Origin: UBA1563 sp041667115
GTDB taxonomy: Bacteria > Bacteroidota > Ignavibacteria > Ignavibacteriales > Ignavibacteriaceae
Reading direction: 5' to 3'
Length of the DNA stretch: 64,000 nucleotides
NCBI GenBank assembly: GCA_041667115.1
Contig: JBAYFO010000011.1
Location: forward strand, 11,116-75,115
Under the pieces are notes generated by a model. It made no database searches, was not told the origin of the DNA, and saw only the letters and a list, made by a program, of their open reading frames with translations. A program made the position numbers and the translations under genes. Below, piece after piece: positions 18,914 to 27,442 of the stretch (position 1 is its first letter; each line of letters opens with the position of its first letter).

Positions 18914-19654
18914 ATGATCAAAGATAAAGTAGCATTGATAACCGGGGGCACAAGAGGGATCGGGAAAAGTATCGTGGAAATCTTTGCCGCCAACGGAGCA
19001 AAAGTTATATTCACCTATCATAGTTCTGCAGAAGCAGCACTTGAAATTGAGCGATGGGGAAAAGAGAATAATTACGAAATTTACGGCATTCAAGCTGATG
19101 CCTCAAAGTTTAGCGATGCCGAAAAATCAATAAGTTTTACTTTGGAAAAGTTCAACCGTTTAGATATTTTAGTAAACAACGCAGGAATTACTAGAGATAA
19201 TTTACTCTTGCGGATGTCCGAAGATGAATTTGATTCGGTTATCAGTGCAAATCTTAAAAGTGTTTTCAATTATACCAAATGTGCGGTCAAACCAATGATC
19301 TCGCAAAAGTTCGGAAGAATAATTAATATTTCTTCTGTCGTTGGCATTTCAGGCAATCCGGGTCAAGCGAATTATGTTTCTGCTAAAGCCGGTGTAATCG
19401 GATTTACTAAATCTGTTGCAAAAGAACTGGCTTCCCGGAATATTACGGCTAATGCGGTAGCGCCGGGTTTTATTGAAACAGATATGACAAAAAAATTGAA
19501 TGAAAAACAAAAGGAAGCAATTATTTCTGTCATTCCTTTAAAGAAAATTGGTTCACCCGACGTTATTGCTAAAGCCGCCCTATTTTTTGCTTCTGAAAAT
19601 GCAGATTATATTACCGGGCAAGTACTTTGTGTAGACGGCGGAATGACAATGTAA
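18914..19654 (+). CDS. fabG: 3-oxoacyl-ACP reductase
   Basis: A 246-residue short-chain dehydrogenase. The NADPH-binding TGGTRGIGKSI is at residues 10-20, NNAG near residue 89, catalytic Ser in INISSVVG and the YxxxK motif in NYVSAKAG. It starts one base after the DUF3109 stop. It reduces beta-ketoacyl-ACP in the fatty-acid cycle. Confidence 0.95.
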   Translation: MIKDKVALITGGTRGIGKSIVEIFAANGAKVIFTYHSSAEAALEIERWGKENNYEIYGIQADASKFSDAEKSISFTLEKFNRLDILVNNAGITRDNLLLRMSEDEFDSVISANLKSVFNYTKCAVKPMISQKFGRIINISSVVGISGNPGQANYVSAKAGVIGFTKSVAKELASRNITANAVAPGFIETDMTKKLNEKQKEAIISVIPLKKIGSPDVIAKAALFFASENADYITGQVLCVDGGMTM

Positions 19655-19702
19655 GTTTAGTTAACGTAATTTATCACAAACAATAATAAGAGGAGTCCTA
19701 CT

Positions 19703-19936
19703 ATGGATGTTGAAGCAAAAGTAAAAGAAATCATTATGGATAAACTTGGTGTTGAAGAATCTCAAGTTACACATGAAGCTTCTTTTACCAATGATTTAGG
19801 TGCAGATTCATTAGATATCGTAGAGTTAGTAATGGGATTTGAAAGCGCGTTCAATGTTTCGATCCCCGATGAAGATGCTGAAAAAATCGGCACCGTCGGT
19901 GATGCAGTGAACTACTTAAAAACTAAAGTAAGTTAA
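19703..19936 (+). CDS. acpP: acyl carrier protein
   Basis: A 77-residue acidic protein with the phosphopantetheine attachment serine S36 in DLGADSLDIVEL. A strong AGGAG ribosome site precedes the ATG. It lies between fabG and fabF, the classical order, and is followed by a stable hairpin that may set a higher acpP transcript level than the downstream fabF. Confidence 0.97.
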   Translation: MDVEAKVKEIIMDKLGVEESQVTHEASFTNDLGADSLDIVELVMGFESAFNVSIPDEDAEKIGTVGDAVNYLKTKVS

Positions 19937-19944
19937 TTAACATT

Positions 19945-19975
19945 GGGGAAAAGTTTTTCTTTTCCCCTCATTTTT
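19945..19975 (+). terminator. intercistronic hairpin, partial terminator or processing site
   Basis: A perfect 9-bp stem (GGGGAAAAG / CTTTTCCCC) with a 5-base T loop at 19945-19967 is followed by TCATTTTT. It starts 8 bases after the acpP stop and ends just before fabF. Terminator-like hairpins after acpP are consistent with excess acpP message. Confidence 0.6.
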
Positions 19976-19991
19976 CCCGGGAAACTAAAGT

Positions 19992-21239
19992 ATGAAAAAA
20001 CGAAGAGTTGTTGTAACTGGATTAGGTGCTGTTACACCTATCGGGAACACCGCAAATGAATTTTGGAATGCTTTATTAGAAGGGAAAAATGGCGTTGAAC
20101 TTATTTCAAAATTTGATACCTCGCTTTTTGATACAAAGTTTGCTGCGGAAGTTAAAAATTTTGATCCGCTTCAATACATTGATAAAAAAGCTGTCAGGCG
20201 AATTGACCCCTTTGCGCAATTTGCTCTTGCCTCAGCAGAACAAGCAATTCTTGATTCTCAAATCAATCTAGAAAAAACTGATCTTGAAAGATTTGGTGTG
20301 GTTTTTGGAAGCGGAATTGGCGGAATTAAAACTCTTACCGAACAACATTTCGTTTTTTTTAAAGATAGAGATCCTCAAAAAATCAGTCCTTTTTTTGTGA
20401 CGATGATGATTGCAGATATAGCTGCCGGACAAATATCCATTAGATTTGGATTAAAAGGTCCGAATTACGCAACTACTTCGGCGTGCGCAACATCTTCACA
20501 TTCTATTGCCGATGCCTTTATGCTGATTGAGCGCGGAAGTGCCGACCTAATGCTCTGCGGTGGTTCTGAAGCCCCTGTTTCAGAGATGGCGATTGCAGGA
20601 TTTAATTCAATGCGGGCGTTATCAACGTGGAATGACCGGTACAAAGAAGCTTCGCGTCCGTTTGATAAAGACCGGAATGGTTTTGTGATGGGAGAAGGAG
20701 CCGGCGTTTTGTTATTAGAGGATATGGAACACGCAATCTCTCGTGGCGCTAAAATTTATGCTGAACTTGCCGGGATTGGATTAACGGCGGACGCACATCA
20801 TATTACTGCACCGGAACCATCGGGCAACGGAGCGATGCGTGCAATGAAAGAAGCGGTGAGAGAGTCGGGATTACTTTTTACCGACATCGATTATATTAAC
20901 GCCCATGGAACGTCTACGCCTTATAACGATGTAATCGAGACTAAAGCAATTAAAGCTGCATTCGGAGATCATGCCTACAAACTTGTCATTTCATCGGTAA
21001 AGTCAATGACAGGGCACTTATTGGGAGCAGCGGGAAGCATTGAAGCAATTGCTACTGTCCTCTCGATACAGAACGATATTATTCCTCCAACAATAAATCT
21101 GGATGAAGCCGATCCGGAATGCGATCTGAATTATAGTCCAAAAGTGACAACTAAAAAAGTTGTTAATGCCGCTATCAGCAATACGTTTGGATTTGGCGGG
21201 CATAATGCGTCACTTCTTTTCAAGAAATTTTCGGAGTAG
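19992..21239 (+). CDS. fabF: beta-ketoacyl-ACP synthase II
   Basis: A 415-residue elongating condensing enzyme. The nucleophile is C165 in TTSACATSSHSI; histidines in NAHGTSTPYND and VKSMTGHLLGAAG complete the Cys-His-His triad. Full family length. Its GGAG-containing 3' end also serves as the ribosome site for rnc. Confidence 0.96.
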   Translation: MKKRRVVVTGLGAVTPIGNTANEFWNALLEGKNGVELISKFDTSLFDTKFAAEVKNFDPLQYIDKKAVRRIDPFAQFALASAEQAILDSQINLEKTDLERFGVVFGSGIGGIKTLTEQHFVFFKDRDPQKISPFFVTMMIADIAAGQISIRFGLKGPNYATTSACATSSHSIADAFMLIERGSADLMLCGGSEAPVSEMAIAGFNSMRALSTWNDRYKEASRPFDKDRNGFVMGEGAGVLLLEDMEHAISRGAKIYAELAGIGLTADAHHITAPEPSGNGAMRAMKEAVRESGLLFTDIDYINAHGTSTPYNDVIETKAIKAAFGDHAYKLVISSVKSMTGHLLGAAGSIEAIATVLSIQNDIIPPTINLDEADPECDLNYSPKVTTKKVVNAAISNTFGFGGHNASLLFKKFSE

Positions 21240-21240
21240 T

Positions 21241-22017
21241 GTGATTACTCTTCTCTCAAAATATTTTGATAAACGAAAGTCCATCAAAGTACTCACGAAA
21301 AAAAATCTAAAATTACTTGAACGTTTAATCAACACGAAAGTTAACCACCCTCAAATATTTGTTGAAGCTTTTACCCACCGTTCGGTTGTAGACAATATTA
21401 CATTTAAAGCATCAAACGAAAGATTAGAATTTCTCGGCGATGCCATCCTTGGTTTTATAATTGGCGAAGCACTTTTTAATGCTTATCCCGAAAGAGATGA
21501 AGGATATCTGACTAAAATCCGTTCAAACTTTGTGAACAAAGTTGCTCTCTATGATTGCGCCAAACGAATAAACTTATTACAATTTATTTTTGTCGGCGCA
21601 GAGTTGAATACCGGAACTCGCAATGGATTAAAAACCATTTTGGCGGATGGTGTGGAAGCCTTGATCGGGGCGATCTATATTGATTGCGGAATGGAAAAAA
21701 CAAAACAGTTTATCAGAGAATATATTGTTGAACCAAACTTGAAACTCGGGATGCATTTGATTGATGAAAACTTTAAGAGTCAACTCTTGGAATATACACA
21801 AGCAGTACGGATAGAAAATCCTAAATATATTATTGCCGGTGAAAGCGGACCCGAACATGATAGAGAATTTACCGTACAAATAGTGATCGGTGATAAAATT
21901 TGGGGAGAAGGGAAAGGGAAAAGTAAAAAAGCCGCTGAACAAGAAGCTGCAAAACTTGCTTTGCAGTCTATTCCGGTTGAAAATCAAAAATATTTACACA
22001 AGTTGGACTCAAATTAA
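21241..22017 (+). CDS. rnc: ribonuclease III
   Basis: A 258-residue dsRNA endonuclease. The frame is open further upstream inside fabF, but the start is taken as GTG 21241, one base after the fabF stop, with GGAG at 21233-21236; this gives a normal N-terminus. The RNase III signature NERLEFLGDAILGF is present, and a C-terminal dsRNA-binding domain ends with GKGKSKKAAEQEAAKLAL. The fabF-rnc neighbourhood is common in many bacteria. Confidence 0.94.
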   Translation: MITLLSKYFDKRKSIKVLTKKNLKLLERLINTKVNHPQIFVEAFTHRSVVDNITFKASNERLEFLGDAILGFIIGEALFNAYPERDEGYLTKIRSNFVNKVALYDCAKRINLLQFIFVGAELNTGTRNGLKTILADGVEALIGAIYIDCGMEKTKQFIREYIVEPNLKLGMHLIDENFKSQLLEYTQAVRIENPKYIIAGESGPEHDREFTVQIVIGDKIWGEGKGKSKKAAEQEAAKLALQSIPVENQKYLHKLDSN

Positions 22018-22118
22018 TCGCAACAATGAACTACAGACCATCATTTCTATTTTCTCAAATGTATTTTATTTATTATTGATACCAAAGAATTTATTATTTA
22101 AACAAAGTAAAGTTTTTT

Positions 22119-24983
22119 ATGCCATACACACATTCTTATAAATCATTTTTACAACGCCACATCGGCTCATCAGAACAAGAAACAAAAAGCATGTTACAAG
22201 AGATCGGCGCCGCATCTCTTGATCAATTAATTGAAGAAACACTCCCGCAGCAAATAAAATTAGAAAAAGAACTCCTACTTGATCCGCCGATGACGGAAAA
22301 GGAATTTTTAGATTACATTTATTCGGTTGCGCAAAAAAATAAAATTGCAAAATCATATATCGGGATGGGGTATTATCCAACAATCACTCCGGCGGTTATT
22401 CAAAGAAATATTTTGGAGAATCCGGGTTGGTATACGCAGTATACACCGTATCAAGCTGAAATTTCTCAGGGAAGATTAGAAGCGCTTTTAAATTTTCAAA
22501 CGATGGTGAGCGATTTAACCGGACTTCCGATTGCGAATGCATCTTTGCTCGATGAAGCAACCTCTGCTGCTGAAGCGATGTTGATGTTTTTTCACTCAGG
22601 GAATAATTCTGCAAAGAATAAATTTTTTGTGGATGAAAAAGTTTTTCCACAGACACTCGATGTTTTATTAAACAGAGCGAATCCAAACGGAATAGAAATT
22701 GTAATTGGTGAATTTGAAAAGATAAACTTAGATGAAACATATTTCGGGGCTTTATTACAGTATCCAAATAGTGATGGTGAAGTTTTCAATTACGAAAGTT
22801 TTATCACCGAAGCTCATCAAAAAAATATTAAAGTGGTTATTGCAGCCGATCTTTTAAGTTTAGCGTTGTTAAAAGCGCCGGGAGAATTCGGTGCCGATGT
22901 TGCCGTTGGAACAACGCAGCGGTTTGGTGTGCCGATGGGATTTGGCGGACCGAGCGCAGCTTACTTTGCGGCGAAGGAAGAATTTAAGAGAATTATTCCG
23001 GGAAGAATTATCGGCGTATCGGTTGATGCGGATGGGAATCCCGCTTTGCGTATGGCTCTACAGACGCGTGAACAACATATACGAAGAGAAAAAGCTACAA
23101 GCAATATCTGTACGGCTCAAGTGCTGCTTGCGGTAATGGCGGGAATGTATGCAGTATATCACGGACCTGAAGGATTACACGACATAGCGGAAACCATTCA
23201 TCTCTTAACTGCTCAGCTTGAAGCATCGCTGAGTGAGTTGGGCTTTGAGCAAAAGAATAAATATTTCTTCGATACTCTTTCAATTAAAATAAAAGATGAA
23301 AATACTTTCAAGAAAATAAAAACACTTGCGGAAAATAAATTAATAAACTTCCGTTATGCTGAAACGAATATTATCGGAATAAGTTTAAGTGAAGAAACAA
23401 CTGAAAAAGATATTAAAGAAATTATAGAACTATTCTCGGAAGCAGTTGGAAAGAAGAATGCAAAACTTCCTCAAATCGTTTCTAAGAAGTATCCGGCGGA
23501 GGTGGAGAGAACTTCACCTTATTTGCAGCATCCGGTCTTTAATTCTTTTCATTCTGAAACAGAATTAATGCGTTACGCAAAGCGGTTGGAGAATAAAGAT
23601 ATTTCGTTAACGTACGGAATGATCCCGCTTGGTTCTTGCACGATGAAGTTAAATGCCGCAGCAGAAATGCTTGGCATTACGCATCCCGGTTTTACAAACA
23701 TCCATCCTTTCGCCCCGCACTCACAAACGGAAGGGTATCAAATTGTAATATCGGAATTGGAAAAAGCATTAGCTGAAATTACCGGATTCGCAGGAGTCTC
23801 ACTTCAACCGAATTCGGGTGCGCAAGGGGAGTATTCAGGGTTGATGGTTATCCGCCAATATTTTATTGATAAGAACGAAAGCCACAGAAATGTTGCGCTC
23901 ATTCCTTCCTCCGCGCATGGAACAAATCCCGCAAGCGCTGTAATGGCGGGGATGAAAGTCGTGGTAGTTAATTGCGACGAAAAGGGAAATGTTGATGTTG
24001 ACGATTTAAAGAAGAAAGCGGAAGAGCATAAAAATAATTTAGCCGCTTTGATGATTACCTACCCTTCAACGCATGGAGTTTTTGAAGTGCGCATAAAAGA
24101 AATTTGCGAGATCATTCATACGAACGGCGGACAAGTGTATATGGATGGTGCAAACATGAATGCACAAGTAGGATTAACGAGTCCGAAAAGTATTGGTGCA
24201 GATGTATGCCATTTGAATCTGCATAAAACTTTTGCAATTCCGCATGGTGGCGGCGGACCGGGAGTTGGACCAATCTGCGTAGCAAAACATTTAGTCCCGT
24301 TCTTACCAAAACATGCGGTTGTTCCTGTTGGCGGAGAAAAAGGAATTCATGCGGTTTCCGCTTCACCTTACGGCAGCGCGAATGTTTTAATTATTTCTTA
24401 CGGGTATATAAAAATGTTGGGCGCCGAAGGATTGAAGACATCAACTGAATACGCTATACTCAACGCGAATTACATCGCGGCAAAATTAAAACCGTATTAC
24501 AAAATTCTTTACACCGGTGAAAAGGGAAGAGTTGCGCACGAAATGATCTTTGATATGCGTGATTTTAAAAGGACAGCGAATGTTGAAGTGGAAGATATTG
24601 CAAAACGTTTAATGGATTACGGATTTCACGCACCGACAATTTCTTTCCCGGTTCACGGAACGGTAATGATAGAGCCGACGGAAAGCGAATCGAAAAAAGA
24701 ATTAGACCGTTTCTGCGAAGCGATGATCCTTATCAAAAAAGAGATGGATGCAATTGAAAGCGGTTCTGCCGATAAAGAAGATAACGTAATTAAAAACGCG
24801 CCGCACACAATGCATGCAGTATCTGCAACAGAATGGAAGCACAACTATTCGCGCGAAGAAGCTGCATTCCCGACTGCGTGGACGAAACAATATAAATTCT
24901 GGCCCGCAACGGCTAAAGTGAACAATGCATTCGGAGATAGAAATTTGGTTTGCAGTTGTCCTCCGGTGGAAGAGTACAGATAA
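22119..24983 (+). CDS. gcvP: glycine dehydrogenase (decarboxylating), P-protein
   Basis: A 954-residue single-chain P-protein, i.e. the fused homodimeric form, not the split gcvPA/gcvPB form. The N-terminal RHIGSSEQE motif and the PLP lysine K703 in HLNLHKTFAIPHGGGGPG are clear. It decarboxylates glycine in the glycine cleavage system with GcvH, GcvT and a lipoamide dehydrogenase, none of which is in the window. This gene marks the left edge of the accessory island. Confidence 0.96.
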   Translation: MPYTHSYKSFLQRHIGSSEQETKSMLQEIGAASLDQLIEETLPQQIKLEKELLLDPPMTEKEFLDYIYSVAQKNKIAKSYIGMGYYPTITPAVIQRNILENPGWYTQYTPYQAEISQGRLEALLNFQTMVSDLTGLPIANASLLDEATSAAEAMLMFFHSGNNSAKNKFFVDEKVFPQTLDVLLNRANPNGIEIVIGEFEKINLDETYFGALLQYPNSDGEVFNYESFITEAHQKNIKVVIAADLLSLALLKAPGEFGADVAVGTTQRFGVPMGFGGPSAAYFAAKEEFKRIIPGRIIGVSVDADGNPALRMALQTREQHIRREKATSNICTAQVLLAVMAGMYAVYHGPEGLHDIAETIHLLTAQLEASLSELGFEQKNKYFFDTLSIKIKDENTFKKIKTLAENKLINFRYAETNIIGISLSEETTEKDIKEIIELFSEAVGKKNAKLPQIVSKKYPAEVERTSPYLQHPVFNSFHSETELMRYAKRLENKDISLTYGMIPLGSCTMKLNAAAEMLGITHPGFTNIHPFAPHSQTEGYQIVISELEKALAEITGFAGVSLQPNSGAQGEYSGLMVIRQYFIDKNESHRNVALIPSSAHGTNPASAVMAGMKVVVVNCDEKGNVDVDDLKKKAEEHKNNLAALMITYPSTHGVFEVRIKEICEIIHTNGGQVYMDGANMNAQVGLTSPKSIGADVCHLNLHKTFAIPHGGGGPGVGPICVAKHLVPFLPKHAVVPVGGEKGIHAVSASPYGSANVLIISYGYIKMLGAEGLKTSTEYAILNANYIAAKLKPYYKILYTGEKGRVAHEMIFDMRDFKRTANVEVEDIAKRLMDYGFHAPTISFPVHGTVMIEPTESESKKELDRFCEAMILIKKEMDAIESGSADKEDNVIKNAPHTMHAVSATEWKHNYSREEAAFPTAWTKQYKFWPATAKVNNAFGDRNLVCSCPPVEEYR

Positions 24984-25030
24984 AGATTGCAAGATTGCAA
25001 GATTACAAGATTGAAAGATTGAAAGATTGG
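24983..25030. repeat. 8-bp tandem repeat after gcvP
   Basis: Six units of AAGATTGC/AAGATTGA run without gaps, the first unit sharing the last base of the gcvP stop codon. The rest of the 24984-25402 gap is AT-rich and shows no gene; it holds only this repeat and the candidate promoter at its end. Confidence 0.85.
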
Positions 25031-25341
25031 AAGAGAAGGCAGAATGTAATTTATTCTGACTTCTACTTCTACTTTTCTTGTATGTGCAAAATTAAAAAAA
25101 ACATTGAATCCTGATGGGATTGTTTTATTCTTTTATCCAAAATCAAATTGTTTGCAATTCTTTCGTGACACCGTTGGGGTTAAATCTTTGTAGAAAAATT
25201 AACCGCAAGTGATTAACATTCCCCTAGTGAATAAATATTTCTCCCTCTACGCGATACTTCTGATTCGTCAAAAAAAAGTTTTGGTTGCAGGTCACGTTAC
25301 TCACTGAAAAATAACAGGTGCATAAATTTTTTATTTAGTTC

Positions 25342-25370
25342 TTGACATCACATATAAATTTTCTTAGTTT
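25342..25370 (+). promoter_or_regulatory. candidate promoter, TTGACA-17-TAGTTT
   Basis: TTGACA at 25342-25347 and TAGTTTCG at 25365-25372 are separated by 17 bases. The second box resembles both a sigma70 -10 and the Bacteroidota TAnnTTTG element. It lies about 30 bases ahead of the small ORF at 25403 and could also read into the 21-bp repeat array. Confidence 0.4.
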
Positions 25371-25402
25371 CGCTTATCAGAATAACAATTTGACTGGGTG
25401 GT

Positions 25403-25732
25403 ATGTTTTATTTGTTAGGTTGGTTACAAAAAAGATTTTCAAAATGGACTAACGATAGTTATCCCTTTTTAAAAAATTCATCCGCAGATGAAGCTGGTAA
25501 AATAATATTCCGTTCAGTCTCTCATCATTTTATTCCGAACAATAAATTCTCCAAAAACTTAAAACTCACTTCTTACAATTCAAAAAGTACTTTCAAAGAT
25601 TTAAATAGTATTTGCCGCATATTGGAATTTAAAACTGATGAAATGCAGTACATATTTTGCAGGATGAAAAAGAAAATAAAGGAGTCTAATTATTACAAAC
25701 CCGCGAATCAACTTTGTAGTTACGGGAGGTAA
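25403..25732 (+). CDS. hypothetical protein, 109 residues
   Basis: An ORF of 109 codons with a basic, aromatic-rich product. No family is recognised. The candidate promoter at 25342-25370 supports expression, but there is no convincing ribosome site ahead of the ATG (GTGGT only). It ends 12 bases before the 21-bp repeat array. It could be a remnant of a larger gene or a chance ORF in AT-rich DNA. Confidence 0.3.
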   Translation: MFYLLGWLQKRFSKWTNDSYPFLKNSSADEAGKIIFRSVSHHFIPNNKFSKNLKLTSYNSKSTFKDLNSICRILEFKTDEMQYIFCRMKKKIKESNYYKPANQLCSYGR

Positions 25733-25743
25733 TATGAAATCCA

Positions 25744-26310
25744 CCCGAGGTGTGTTGAAAATGATGGAAAGTATTTTGTAAGCAATGCGAAGCATTTTGA
25801 AAACCGTGCGAAGTGTTTTGAAAGTCATGCGGGGCGATTGAAAAGTGATGCGACGTAAAATGAAAACCGTGCGGAGTGTTTTGAAAGTTGTGCGGAGTGT
25901 TTTGAAAGTCGTGCGAAGCGATTGAAAAGTGATGCGAAGCAAAATGAAAGTCATGCGAAGCGTTTTGAAAGTTGTGCGAAGTGTTTTGAAAGTCATGCGA
26001 AGTGTTTTGAAAGTCATGCGAAGCATTTTGAAAACCATGCGAAGCGATTGAAATGTGATGCGACGCAAAATGAAAGTCATGCAGAGTGATTGAAATGTGA
26101 TGCGACGCAAACTGAAAATCGTGCGAAGCGTTTTGAAAATCGTGCGAAGTGTTTTGAAAGTCATGTGGAGCGATTGAAAAGTGATGCGACGCAAAATGAA
26201 AATCGTGCGAAGCGTTTGGAAAGTGATGCGAAGCAAACTGAAAACCGTGCGAAGCGTTTTAAAAGTCGTGCGAAGTGTTTTGAAAAGTGTGCGAAAACGG
26301 GAAAAGTTGT
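25744..26310. repeat. phased 21-bp repeat array, 27 units
   Basis: Twenty-six complete 21-base units (25744-26289) plus a terminal variant unit (26290-26310) follow one another with no insertion or deletion, although units differ at many positions. The common core is TGCGAAG at the start and TGAAA at about positions 13-17. Three classes are visible: A with TTTTGAAA, B with GATTGAAA and GTGA at the end, and C with CAAAATGAAA. Every B unit is followed by a C unit. The array is open across its length in one minus-strand frame but broken by stops in the plus frames, so it is not clearly coding. A short copy recurs at 27261-27316. Confidence 0.9.
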
Positions 26311-26357
26311 GAATTTAGGCTAAAATTGTTGTTTTTCTTCAAAGGAGATAGAGGAAA
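26311..26357 (+). promoter_or_regulatory. conserved leader block of cassette 1
   Basis: Directly after the terminal 21-bp unit comes GAATTTAGGCT, then TTGTTGTTTTTCTTCAAA and GAGAT; the same block follows the terminal unit of the second array at 27317-27357. Conservation outside the coding region suggests a promoter, RNA leader or binding site. No clear -33/-7 pair is seen. Confidence 0.55.
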
Positions 26358-26375
26358 TAAATACTTTACAAATAG

Positions 26376-26401
26376 GGAAGGCGGGAAAAATCCGCCATTC
26401 C
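26376..26401 (+). promoter_or_regulatory. leader hairpin of cassette 1
   Basis: Stem GGCGG/CCGCC (26380-26384 with 26392-26396) with an A-rich loop, extended by GGAA/TTCC around a one-base bulge. It lies 35 bases before the start of the first paralogue. The second cassette has a hairpin at the same place with a different stem sequence and a similar A-rich loop. Confidence 0.55.
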
Positions 26402-26435
26402 ATAATTTCAAACTCCATAATAAAGGGAGGTCTGA

Positions 26436-27164
26436 ATGACACCACACCAGGAAAATAAGTTAGCGATGTACGGGGCTGTAAACAAATTCGGGAAAAGATT
26501 TGCAAAGCAGGTATCAGCAATTCCGGCGCTTGAGAGGGCGTTTAGTAATTTAGCCAGAGCAGTAAGTTTGATTAAGTTCAAAAGTCAAAATGAGGAAGAG
26601 GCTGTTGCAGGGACCTTCGAATTAAAACAAGACACAAGGTTTGCATTAATTGTTGTTTTAGTTCCGGCAACCGGGGCGCTATCTTCCTATGCAAGAAGAA
26701 ATAACCTTGCGGAGGTGAAAAGGCTTACGTTTAAGATAACGCGGGGTTCGTTAAACAAACTAAACCAAACGGATCTTCAACAGAAAACAGCTATTCTTTT
26801 TAAACTGCTTAATGAGAATAAAGCAAATCTCAGAGATTACGGGATAGATGCATCAAAAATTGTTAATCTCAAACAAAAGATAGATGCATTTAATACCGCC
26901 ATAAACACACATGAAGAGAGTGGTTCTGAAAGATCACGCACTTATATAGAGCTAAATAGAGCCTTTTCAGCTGCAGATTACGTTTTAAGAGGAGACATCG
27001 ACTGCTTAATGGAAATTCTCCGGGAAGATAATCCGGAGATATATAATGAGTTTCTCTCCGCCAGGTTAATTAAGGATTCGGTCGGGGGGTATAAAACGGA
27101 TAATGAGGGAATCTTTAGCCGGATTAACCGGCGCCTCCGGCGCGGTAAAAAGTTATGGTTATAG
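26436..27164 (+). CDS. helical protein of unknown function, paralogue 1
   Basis: A 242-residue protein beginning MTPHQENKLAMYGAV with a strong GGGAGG ribosome site. It aligns without gaps to the protein at 27443 over the first 220 or so residues, with roughly half the residues identical; shared blocks are LVPATGAL, SLNKLNQT, DYG and NPE-YNE--SAR-IKD. No signal peptide, membrane helix or catalytic motif is seen; it is predicted mostly helical. It resembles small uncharacterised Bacteroidota proteins that begin with a QENKL-MY motif. Its last residues (about 229-242) and stop codon are written by a palindromic repeat element, so the C-terminus differs from paralogue 2. Confidence 0.7.
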   Translation: MTPHQENKLAMYGAVNKFGKRFAKQVSAIPALERAFSNLARAVSLIKFKSQNEEEAVAGTFELKQDTRFALIVVLVPATGALSSYARRNNLAEVKRLTFKITRGSLNKLNQTDLQQKTAILFKLLNENKANLRDYGIDASKIVNLKQKIDAFNTAINTHEESGSERSRTYIELNRAFSAADYVLRGDIDCLMEILREDNPEIYNEFLSARLIKDSVGGYKTDNEGIFSRINRRLRRGKKLWL

Positions 27165-27192
27165 AGACATATCGAGGGAAGCGTCTCGATAA
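27133..27192. repeat. dispersed palindromic element, copy 1
   Basis: The block GCCTCC..GCGGTAAAA, then AGTTATGGTTATAGAGAC and its inverted arm GTCTCGATAA (arms 27159-27168 and 27183-27192, one mismatch) matches the element at 30839-30900. It overlaps the 3' end and stop codon of paralogue 1. The 27165-27442 gap otherwise holds this element, the short second repeat array and the cassette 2 leader. Confidence 0.65.
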
Positions 27193-27260
27193 TAATGGTT
27201 GTCCCGGAGGTGGACGAATAATGTCACCCCTCATGGTTTAGATTAGCCTCCGGAGCGATA

Positions 27261-27316
27261 TTATTTGAAAACCGTGCGAAGCATTTTGAAAATCGTGCGA
27301 AAAGGGAAAAAGTTGT
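27261..27316. repeat. short 21-bp repeat array, cassette 2
   Basis: One partial unit (27261-27274), one full A-type unit (27275-27295) and a terminal unit (27296-27316) nearly identical to the last unit of the large array. It is in the same position relative to leader and gene as in cassette 1. Confidence 0.8.
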
Positions 27317-27404
27317 GAATTTAGGCTGAATTTGTTGTTTTTCTTCAAAAGAGATTGAAAAAGGTAAAAACTTTACCAAACGCGGGGAGCCGGAAAAACC
27401 GGCT
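27317..27404 (+). promoter_or_regulatory. leader of cassette 2 with two hairpins
   Basis: It repeats the GAATTTAGGCT and TTGTTGTTTTTCTTCAAA block of cassette 1, then forms GGTAAA/TTTACC (27363-27377) and a perfect 6-bp stem AGCCGG/CCGGCT with a five-A loop (27388-27404). The second hairpin occupies the same position as the one in cassette 1 but with other bases. Confidence 0.55.
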
Positions 27405-27442
27405 TACCCGGTATTTCAAACAACAAAATAAAAGGAGTCAAT

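Noticed and set aside
21160..21240. Longer RNase III start inside fabF
   Set aside because: The frame is open there, but the GTG at 21241 with GGAG upstream gives the normal family length; the extra residues would be fabF out of frame.
24984..25402. Retron or diversity-generating retroelement
   Set aside because: No reverse transcriptase is encoded anywhere in the island, and the repeats are not a template/variable repeat pair.
25601..26236. 211-codon minus-strand ORF over the repeat array
   Set aside because: It is produced by the repeat unit lacking stops in that frame; a heptad of alternating Leu/Thr/Phe/Arg with no ribosome site or homology is not enough to call a gene.
25744..26310. 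CRISPR array
   Set aside because: Units are contiguous 21-mers with no spacers and no cas genes nearby.
26090..26323. 77-codon plus-strand ORF at the end of the repeat array
   Set aside because: It exists only because the last units lack stops; earlier units in the same frame contain TAA and TGA. Kept as an alternative reading in the array finding, not as a gene.
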